A DNA stretch of 7,508 bases from JAAYHC01 sp964483175 (lineage in GTDB: Bacteria > Bacillota > UBA5301): positions 1 through 7,508 of the forward strand of contig CAZAAT010000088.1 of assembly GCA_964483175.1 (NCBI GenBank), written 5' to 3'. The position numbers and the translations under genes are program-made. The notes below the pieces were generated by a model. That model did no database searches. It had not been told where the DNA came from and saw only the letters and a program-made list of their open reading frames with translations. This document shows positions 1 to 5,071 of this stretch, in pieces. Position 1 is the stretch's first letter, and each line of letters opens with the position of its first letter.

Positions 1-1059
1 GTCATGTGGACAAGTCTTCACAGTACCAAGCGAGTCGCACCGGGTACAGTAAAAGACTTCGTGGTACAGGCGAACTTCAATGCCTAACTCCTCAGGCGTA
101 AACTCATCGAAAATGGTATGGCAGGCGTATTTGTCGTAATAATCCCCTACGCCGGCATGATCTCGTCCTATGAGGGCATGTGTACACCCGTAATTTTTCA
201 TAATCAGCACGTGTAGCACAGCTTCCCGCGGTCCGGCAAAAATGTACGTTACGCGTAGCGGAGCCAAGGTCACCTGACCCTTGGGATAATAGGTATCTAA
301 AATAGCGCGATAGGCAAGAATGCGAAATTCATTGCGGGTATACTCTCTTTTTGCCATCTCGACCAATGGTTGAATTAGCAGACCGTCAATTGTTTCGAGC
401 GCGTTCTTGTGAATATACTCATGACCGCGGTGAACAGGGTTGGCCCCAGTAATAAAACCGCCCACCGAAGAAAACTTCTTTTCCTCATAGAACAAACGCC
501 AGGTGTCCTTCGGTTCTAGACGAAGTTTTTCAAAAGGACCCCAGTTTACGCGTTTCAAAAGCCTAATAGGACCACCTAATGAAATATCGCCCATCCGCCG
601 AAAAATTGCATCTACACCAGGATGGTTACGGTCAGTGGTGCCGAAAAGGCACTGTGCGCGTTCCTCTTTATTATACTCAAAGATATCCTGAACCTCTAAG
701 ATGGCAAAAGGCTCTTTGTCTTCATTGATAATTGCAACTTCAGAACCAATGGTGAGTGATTTGACAATTTCACTATTACGTTGACCTGCTGGAGCAAAAC
801 TAAGCGGAGTCGGCCAAACTATCCCATTTTGCAACCTGCCAGAATACAACACAGATTTATAATCGGCTTCATTCATGAACCCTTCGTTCGGAGAGAGAAC
901 ACCGGTTGCGATCATTTCTATAGTAATTGCCGCTTCTTGATCAACCATTATTTTGGGCAATGCTTGAGCCTTCTCCATTTCCTGAGCTAATTGATCTTCG
1001 GGAACGACCCGGTTTACTAACTTACCACCATGTGGCTGTTGTGGATAATTTGAAAACAT
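1..1059 (-). CDS. sat: ATP sulfurylase (sulfate adenylyltransferase), 3' end cut by window edge
   Basis: Forms adenosine 5'-phosphosulfate and pyrophosphate from ATP and sulfate in the cytoplasm, the first step of sulfate reduction. The frame is open from ATG at 1059 to base 1 (353 codons, no stop), so roughly the last few tens of residues are missing. An excellent GAGGAGGGAG ribosome site (1066-1075) fixes the start. Recognisable are LFGTTDRNHPG (138-148), the nucleotidyl-transferase HRGH (210-213), AGPREA (275-280) and GRDHAG (298-303). The end carries C338-x2-C341-x8-C350 followed by His, the zinc-type motif of many bacterial and archaeal ATP sulfurylases. Oddities: the usual QTRN is replaced by ITGAN (203-207), and the Arg normally expected in MRYAGP and in the IRKNYG-like segment are Ile273 and Met287. 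The family assignment is secure; whether it serves dissimilatory or assimilatory metabolism cannot be read here, as aprAB and dsr genes are not in view. Confidence 0.95.
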   Translation of the reverse strand, partial: MFSNYPQQPHGGKLVNRVVPEDQLAQEMEKAQALPKIMVDQEAAITIEMIATGVLSPNEGFMNEADYKSVLYSGRLQNGIVWPTPLSFAPAGQRNSEIVKSLTIGSEVAIINEDKEPFAILEVQDIFEYNKEERAQCLFGTTDRNHPGVDAIFRRMGDISLGGPIRLLKRVNWGPFEKLRLEPKDTWRLFYEEKKFSSVGGFITGANPVHRGHEYIHKNALETIDGLLIQPLVEMAKREYTRNEFRILAYRAILDTYYPKGQVTLAPLRVTYIFAGPREAVLHVLIMKNYGCTHALIGRDHAGVGDYYDKYACHTIFDEFTPEELGIEVRLYHEVFYCTRCDSLGTVKTCPHD

Positions 1060-1188
1060 TTATTACTCCCTCCTCAAAATACTTAAAAAAACTTCCGAGT
1101 CTACTAATTTAAGTCTAGAAAAAACAGACAATTTACGCAAAGAAAAAAGAATGAATTGCCAAAAACAACTGGCTAACTGTTAAATATA
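1060..1188 (-). other. AT-rich gap between the transporter gene and sat
   Basis: This 129-bp stretch is the leader of sat and the trailer of the upstream transporter gene. Apart from the sat ribosome site I see no gene. Read on the minus strand it contains a weak GCCA/TGGC stem (1158-1173, 8-nt loop) followed after a few bases by a T-rich run (1142-1150), which could be a poor intrinsic terminator. It also holds two copies of TAGACT (1098-1103 and 1112-1117) in an A/T-rich stretch and no good -35/-10 pair. Whether sat has its own promoter here or is read through from the transporter gene is undecided. Confidence 0.4.
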
Positions 1189-2388
1189 CTACTTGAACGG
1201 TTTATCTACCGCCAACCGAATCTTACGGAACGGCCGAAAACTGAGCCAGGCTAGTAAGGATGCTAGACCATAAAACCACAATGCCGACATGTAGCTGCCA
1301 GTTCGAGTAAAGACCATGGAAATAGCCATCGGACCCAGTACTCCGGCTACACCATATGCGGAAAAAACTAAAGCGTAATTACGACCTAATTGAGCATCAC
1401 CAAAATACTTGCTAGTCAAGGCGGGCATCAATGCTAAAACCCCACCAAAGCTGAAGGCGGCTGTCAATAAACCTAAACTCAGTAGCCACTGGTTTGCTGC
1501 CAACTGCAGCACCACTAATAAATCGAGGGTAAACAAAACAAAAATAACTGCGATGGTTCGTTCGTACCCGAATTTGTCCGCAACAAAACCCCACAGTAAG
1601 CGGCCCAAACCGTTGGTCAGTGCCAGTAACCCAACTATGCTAGCAGCTTCGACAGCAGACAGCCCTGCTAATTCTTGAGCTAACGGAGCCGCTTGCGAAA
1701 TAACCATCAATCCGGCCCCGGCTCCAACTAAAAAGTATAACCATAAACGCCAAAATCTCCCTGTTTGCCAAATCGGTTGGTTGTGATCAAATCCGATGGC
1801 TTTTCGGGCTTCTATCGGCCTTGGCAAAGATAAGAACTGCGCCGCTGCTGAGACAATAAATAAGAAAGCTACTCCAACCAAAGTCAAGGTCGTATTGACC
1901 CCATAGAGTCCGATCAGATACGTGGCCGTAGGTGCTAAGACTAACGGGCCGGCGCCAAATCCGAAGACGGCCAAGCCACTCATCAGCGCTTTGCGTTCCG
2001 GAAACCACTGAACCAGGGTACTGATTGGTGCTACATAACCAAAACCGATCCCAGCTCCGGCCATTACCCCATAAGCCAGGTAAAAACCGATTAAGCTACT
2101 GGTTAGCCCGGACCAGATCAAACCAAAGCCCAATAATAATCCGCCGATTGTGGCTGTTAGTCTCGGGCCTTTCTGGTCTTGAACTCGGCCAGCCACATTC
2201 ATAAAGATGGTAAATGAAGCTAGACAGATGGTAAATGCTAATGAAACCTGATTTAAAGACCAGCCCATTGTTTCTCTTAAAGGGTTAACAAAAACACTAA
2301 AAGCATAAACTGTACCCAAACAAACTTGGATCAATATGGCTGCAACTACAAGGAGTTTTCTTTTCAGCTGGTTTTCCTGCTTCTCCAT
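1189..2388 (-). CDS. OFA-family MFS transporter (oxalate/formate antiporter-like; probable carboxylate carrier)
   Basis: A 399-residue inner-membrane carrier with about 12 hydrophobic segments, the usual size for the oxalate/formate antiporter (OFA) branch of the major facilitator superfamily. Family features: GTVYAFSVFVNPL (25-37) in helix 1, motif-A-like GRVQDQKGPR (67-76) in the 2-3 loop, VQWFPERKALMSGLAVFGFG (126-145), GLGRLLWGFVADKFG (260-274) in the 8-9 loop, and LTSKYFGDAQLGRNYAL (324-340) with GVAGVLGP (346-353) near the C-terminus. The ATG at 2388 is preceded by AAAGGGTGGG (2394-2403). Known members carry oxalate/formate or small monocarboxylates such as lactate or pyruvate; the substrate here cannot be fixed from sequence. 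It is transcribed divergently from a LytS/LytTR pair, which probably controls it, and lies upstream of sat on the same strand. The membrane fold and subfamily are solid; the substrate is inference. Confidence 0.9.
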   Translation of the reverse strand: MEKQENQLKRKLLVVAAILIQVCLGTVYAFSVFVNPLRETMGWSLNQVSLAFTICLASFTIFMNVAGRVQDQKGPRLTATIGGLLLGFGLIWSGLTSSLIGFYLAYGVMAGAGIGFGYVAPISTLVQWFPERKALMSGLAVFGFGAGPLVLAPTATYLIGLYGVNTTLTLVGVAFLFIVSAAAQFLSLPRPIEARKAIGFDHNQPIWQTGRFWRLWLYFLVGAGAGLMVISQAAPLAQELAGLSAVEAASIVGLLALTNGLGRLLWGFVADKFGYERTIAVIFVLFTLDLLVVLQLAANQWLLSLGLLTAAFSFGGVLALMPALTSKYFGDAQLGRNYALVFSAYGVAGVLGPMAISMVFTRTGSYMSALWFYGLASLLAWLSFRPFRKIRLAVDKPFK

Positions 2389-2421
2389 GGTTACCCACCC
2401 TTTCGACAGTGTTTACCAGAG

Positions 2422-2452
2422 ATTATATACAAGATCAACCATTGTTGGTCAA
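2422..2452 (-). promoter_or_regulatory. Candidate sigma-A promoter of the OFA transporter
   Basis: On the minus strand TTGACC (2447-2452) is followed by a perfect TATAAT (2422-2427) with a 19-bp spacer, or by overlapping TATATA (2424-2429) with a 17-bp spacer. It lies about 35-65 bp upstream of the transporter ATG, a reasonable distance. The long or off-optimal spacer fits a promoter needing an activator, but that is inference. Confidence 0.5.
2433..2450. repeat. Imperfect 18-bp palindrome inside the transporter promoter
   Basis: GATCAACCATTGTTGGTC matches its reverse complement at 14 of 18 positions. It lies between the candidate -10 and -35 of the transporter promoter, a typical place for a repressor operator. 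No known regulator consensus is recognised, so it could be chance. Confidence 0.3.
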
Positions 2453-2459
2453 AATTTTC

Positions 2460-2489
2460 AGTCAATTGCCGAATTTCGGGAGTCATTGG
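2460..2489 (-). promoter_or_regulatory. Candidate LytTR-regulator binding site (9-12-9 direct repeat)
   Basis: On the minus strand CCAATGACT (2481-2489) and CAATTGACT (2460-2468) agree at 7 of 9 positions, with 12 bp between them (21-bp period). LytTR-domain regulators characteristically bind two imperfect 9-bp direct repeats about 12 bp apart, just upstream of the -35. Here the proximal copy ends 7 bp before the candidate -35 of the transporter. The bases themselves only loosely resemble published LytTR consensus sites, so the support is spacing and position. Confidence 0.4.
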
Positions 2490-2566
2490 TCCAAATGGCA
2501 GTTTGAGCTGCTCAGCCTAGTGCAGGAATCTGCCGGGCAGTAGAGGAATATACATTTTACTTCATC

Positions 2567-2574
2567 AAGGAGGT
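2567..2574 (+). promoter_or_regulatory. Strong Shine-Dalgarno close to the kinase GTG start
   Basis: AAGGAGGT is a near-perfect anti-16S match but AGGAGG ends only 3 nt before GTG 2577. The in-frame TTG two codons later (2583) would have a more usual 9-nt spacing. The start is therefore uncertain by two residues, without effect on the domain picture. Confidence 0.6.
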
Positions 2575-2576
2575 CT

Positions 2577-3935
2577 GTGAGATTGCGCCAGCGAAAATTC
2601 TTAATTTTATTTGCGCTTACTATAGGACAGCTGAGCATACTGCTGCTCTTTGGCATAGAGTTGATTACTGCCCTTCAAATCGTGGGGATTCTCCTCGGGC
2701 TAAACTGGATTGTGGTGTATACTATAAGTAAATCCCAGCCCCAGCAAAAGATCGATGTAGCAACCCAGCCACGCCCCACCACCGTGGAGAATTCTTTGGA
2801 AGCCGGTAAAACTCTCCAAATTGCCTGCGCCACCTTGCCTTTTCTGCGTCAAGGCCTTAATCGTCTTACCGCGCAAAAAATTGCCGAGATAATTAAGCAG
2901 ATCAGCGATGTTGCAGCAGTTGCAATTACCGATCGTGAACATGTCCTCTCGTTCATCGGTGCTGGTTGTGAAATGCATCGTCCAGGCGATAATATTCTCA
3001 CGGAAGCAACGAAAAAATGTATATCTACCAGTACTACCCAGATTATTAAGAACCAACGCGAGCTGAATTGTCCTCGCGCGGACAACTGTGAATGTCCGCT
3101 CGACGGCGCGGTTATCGTGCCACTGAAATGTCGTGATGAAGTAGTTGGTAGTTTGAAACTATATGAAAATAAAGCTGGAGGACCACCCGAGCAAACGATC
3201 CGGTTAGCCGACGGATTAGGGCAACTGCTTAATATGCAGATTGAATTGGCTGAGCTCGACCGGCAAACTCAGCTAACAACCAAAGCCGAACTTGATGCCT
3301 TAAGGGCGCAAATTAACCCTCATTTCCTGTTCAACACCCTGAATACGATCATCATGTTTAGTCGCGTAGAGCCAGCCAAAGCCCGTGAAATGTTGATTAA
3401 GCTTTCTGATTTCTTCCGCTTGGCTCTAAAAAAACCTGGCCATTTTCATACCTTTGCCGATGAGCTAGCCTTTGTGCAAAGCTATTTATATCTCGAAGAG
3501 CATCGTTTCAGAGATCGCCTAAAAATCACCTATAATATAAGTCCAGAGGTTAAGGATCTCCCATTTCCCGAGCTGACCTTGCAACCCTTAGTCGAAAATG
3601 CGATCAGGCATGGACTCTCACCGAAAGTAGGTTCCGGGCATTTGCAGATTAGCGCAAGATTAAGAGAAAATCTGTTGGAAGTGGAAGTGACTGATGATGG
3701 TGTGGGAATGGATGAAAGAACTAAGGCTGCCGCGTTAATATCCGGACAAGGCTCTGGCTTTGGAGTAGGGCTGAGCAATGTATATGAGCGGCTTAAACGT
3801 TTATACGGCCAGGAGCTGAATTTCGTGATTAACTCGGCACCACAAGCAGGGACACGCATAACAATATCTTTTCCCTGGAACAAAGCACGGATCGGAGGTA
3901 TAGCAAGTGAAATTGCGAGCATTGATTCTCGATGA
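2577..3935 (+). CDS. LytS-type sensor histidine kinase with two membrane segments and a GAF domain
   Basis: A 452-residue membrane-anchored histidine kinase that should phosphorylate the response regulator encoded just downstream. Order: two hydrophobic helices (about 8-28 and 30-50), a short linker, a GAF-like sensory domain (about 85-220), a helical linker (221-243), then a His_kinase/HATPase core. In LRAQINPHFLFNTLN (242-256) H249 is the phosphoacceptor of the LytS class. The N box is LVENAIRHG (338-346), G1 is DDGVGM (373-378) and G2 is SGFGVGLSNV (393-402). The GAF domain is Cys-rich: C131, C148, C165, C171, C173, C185, with a C-x5-C-x-C-P-L run. It lacks the longer multi-helix 5TMR_LYT sensor of canonical LytS/BtsS/YpdA (usually over 550 residues), so the signal is probably read by the GAF domain. 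The GTG start follows AAGGAGGT, and the 3' end overlaps the regulator gene by 29 bp. Ligand unknown; a small carboxylate is inferred from the neighbouring transporter. Confidence 0.92.
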   Translation: MRLRQRKFLILFALTIGQLSILLLFGIELITALQIVGILLGLNWIVVYTISKSQPQQKIDVATQPRPTTVENSLEAGKTLQIACATLPFLRQGLNRLTAQKIAEIIKQISDVAAVAITDREHVLSFIGAGCEMHRPGDNILTEATKKCISTSTTQIIKNQRELNCPRADNCECPLDGAVIVPLKCRDEVVGSLKLYENKAGGPPEQTIRLADGLGQLLNMQIELAELDRQTQLTTKAELDALRAQINPHFLFNTLNTIIMFSRVEPAKAREMLIKLSDFFRLALKKPGHFHTFADELAFVQSYLYLEEHRFRDRLKITYNISPEVKDLPFPELTLQPLVENAIRHGLSPKVGSGHLQISARLRENLLEVEVTDDGVGMDERTKAAALISGQGSGFGVGLSNVYERLKRLYGQELNFVINSAPQAGTRITISFPWNKARIGGIASEIASIDSR

Positions 3936-4647
3936 CGAATACCCTGCACGCGCCGAACTTCGGTATTTATTATCTAAGACCAAGACTAAAGTAGAGGTTG
4001 TCGGTGAGGCCACCCATGCGGAAGAAGCTTTGCACCTTTTGAGGGCAATCCCCTATGACTTGATCTTCTTGGATATCGAGCTGCCAGGACTAGATGGGAT
4101 TGCACTTGCTGAAGAAATTAGACAACTAAAGAAGCCTCCGGTAGTTATCTTTGTAACGGCATATGAGCAATATGCGTTAAAGGCTTTTGACGTAAACGCT
4201 GTCGATTATTTACTTAAACCGGTAAGCGAAGAACGCTTGGAAAAAGCGTTAAGCAAAATCAGCAGGCAGCAAGCGGATAGTGAAACCGCCCCAACTGAAG
4301 GCGCCACGTTAGCCAAACTAGTGGCCGAGCGCAAAGGAAAAACGGTCCTGATCAACCCGAATGAAGTTTATTTTGCGGTTGTTAAGGATAATACCGTGCT
4401 GCTAAAGTTATCTAAAGAGCTCTTGATTACCAGGTATACGCTTAAAGAATTAGAGGATAAGCTGCAAGCGCTCGGAACCAATTTCTTTCGTGCTCACCGA
4501 GGCCACCTGGTAAACCTGGAGCACGTTAAGGAGATTATTTCGTATATTAATGGGGCGTATTCTCTGATTATGGCTGATGAAGCCCAAACAGAGATTCCGG
4601 TCAGCCGGGGGCAGTCAAAAAGACTACGCGAGCTGTTACAGCTATAG
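3907..4647 (+). CDS. LytTR-family DNA-binding response regulator
   Basis: A 246-residue cytoplasmic transcription regulator, partner of the overlapping kinase. The N-terminal receiver domain (1-120) has the acidic pocket D9/D10, phosphoacceptor D56 in FLDIELPGLDG, T84 in FVTAYE and K104 in LLKPV. After a short linker (about 121-135) comes a LytTR DNA-binding domain (about 136-243), marked by FFRAHRGHLVNLEHVKEI (193-210) and the terminal IPVSRGQSKRLREL. The size and domain order match AlgR/LytR/YpdB-type regulators. The start is GTG 3907 with GGAGGT (3894-3899) 7 nt upstream, both inside the kinase gene, which implies translational coupling. The likely target is the divergent OFA transporter promoter, where a 9-12-9 direct repeat is present. 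The phosphorylation and DNA-binding roles are established for the family; the target is inference. Confidence 0.95.
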   Translation: MKLRALILDDEYPARAELRYLLSKTKTKVEVVGEATHAEEALHLLRAIPYDLIFLDIELPGLDGIALAEEIRQLKKPPVVIFVTAYEQYALKAFDVNAVDYLLKPVSEERLEKALSKISRQQADSETAPTEGATLAKLVAERKGKTVLINPNEVYFAVVKDNTVLLKLSKELLITRYTLKELEDKLQALGTNFFRAHRGHLVNLEHVKEIISYINGAYSLIMADEAQTEIPVSRGQSKRLRELLQL

Positions 4648-4649
4648 CT
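4640..4649. repeat. Palindrome holding both stop codons of convergent genes
   Basis: AGCTATAGCT is a perfect 10-bp palindrome. Its core CTATAG encodes the last Leu codon plus TAG stop on both strands, for the response regulator (TAG 4645-4647) and the Nudix gene (TAG on the minus strand, 4644-4642). A weak GAGCT/AGCTC stem (4630-4634 with 4646-4650) surrounds it, but no T-run follows in either direction, so it is not a convincing terminator. Confidence 0.8.
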
Positions 4650-5058
4650 CCGCTAATTCTAGAGCCTTAGCCAAGATAGAACGATCAAGCTCGAAGGTTA
4701 ACCGGTTGTAGGCCTCATCAGGATCAAACCAGTCGGCTTTCACTATGCCTTCGCTTTCTTGCGGATGAACTTCGCCGTTCAGCGGGGTTGCCAGAAACCA
4801 GGTAACTTGCTTATGCACCGTATTATTATCCCTGCGAAACTCGTAACGCGTTACTCCTAACTCAGCTTGTAAGATACACTCAAGTCCTGTTTCTTCGCGG
4901 ATTTCGCGGATAGCAGCTTCAGCAGGAGTTTCTGTCCCCTCTAAATGCCCTTTTGGCATTACCCATTCACCCCGAATATGCTCTATCAGCAGGACCTGCC
5001 CCTCCTTATTGATTACAACTCCTCCGGCAGAATGTTCCGAGACCACTTTGTTATCCAT
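4642..5058 (-). CDS. Nudix hydrolase (MutT/diadenosine polyphosphate hydrolase-like)
   Basis: A small soluble 138-residue Nudix domain protein expected to hydrolyse a nucleoside diphosphate linked to another moiety, using divalent metal. The complete Nudix box G-x5-E-x7-REIREETGL runs from G37 to L59, with the metal-binding glutamates in REIREE (51-56). SAGGVVIN (10-17) and GEWVMPKGHLEGTETPAEAA (30-49) resemble Ap4A/Ap6A hydrolase-type members more than 8-oxo-dGTPases, but substrates in this superfamily cannot be read from sequence. ATG 5058 follows an AGGGAGTAG ribosome site (5063-5071) that overlaps the stop codon of the UPF0182 gene, with only 4 bp between the two genes, so they are probably co-transcribed and translationally coupled. 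Its 3' end overlaps the convergent response regulator by 6 bp. Confidence 0.92.
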   Translation of the reverse strand: MDNKVVSEHSAGGVVINKEGQVLLIEHIRGEWVMPKGHLEGTETPAEAAIREIREETGLECILQAELGVTRYEFRRDNNTVHKQVTWFLATPLNGEVHPQESEGIVKADWFDPDEAYNRLTFELDRSILAKALELAEL

Positions 5059-5062
5059 AAAT

Positions 5063-5071
5063 CTACTCCCT
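5063..5071 (-). promoter_or_regulatory. Ribosome site of the Nudix gene overlapping the UPF0182 stop
   Basis: On the minus strand AGGGAGTAG combines a Shine-Dalgarno core (AGGGAG) with the TAG stop of the UPF0182 gene, 4 bp before the Nudix ATG. Ribosomes terminating on UPF0182 would sit on the Nudix initiation region. Confidence 0.6.

Larger units (their letters stand above)
2389..2576. promoter_or_regulatory. Divergent control region between transporter and two-component operon
   Basis: 188 bp without a coding region between two divergent genes. It contains a good candidate promoter for the transporter, a candidate LytTR-type direct repeat and an imperfect palindrome (listed separately). 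On the kinase side the best -10 I can find is TATACA at 2549-2554, with no matching -35 at the correct distance, so the kinase promoter is either weak or activator-dependent. Two small perfect palindromes lie before it: TGAGCTGCTCA (2504-2514) and CTGCCGGGCAG (2530-2540). Confidence 0.6.

Noticed and set aside
503..1112. Short plus-strand frames opposite sat
   Set aside because: They are antisense to clear ATP sulfurylase coding sequence and have no family resemblance.
1142..1173. Intrinsic terminator after the transporter gene
   Set aside because: Only a 4-bp GCCA/TGGC stem with an 8-nt loop, and the T-rich run begins several bases later; too weak to list as a terminator.
1176..1190. Rex-like operator half (TGTTAAATAT) near the transporter stop
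   Set aside because: Only one half resembles the TTGTTAA-type Rex site; the other arm is absent and the position is at the end of the upstream gene.
3530..4013. Minus-strand frames opposite the end of the kinase and start of the regulator
   Set aside because: The real plus-strand genes are identified by motifs across this stretch; the antisense frames have no domain and no ribosome site.
4625..4655. Bidirectional terminator between regulator and Nudix genes
   Set aside because: The stem is short (GAGCT/AGCTC), lies within the coding ends and has no T-run on either strand.
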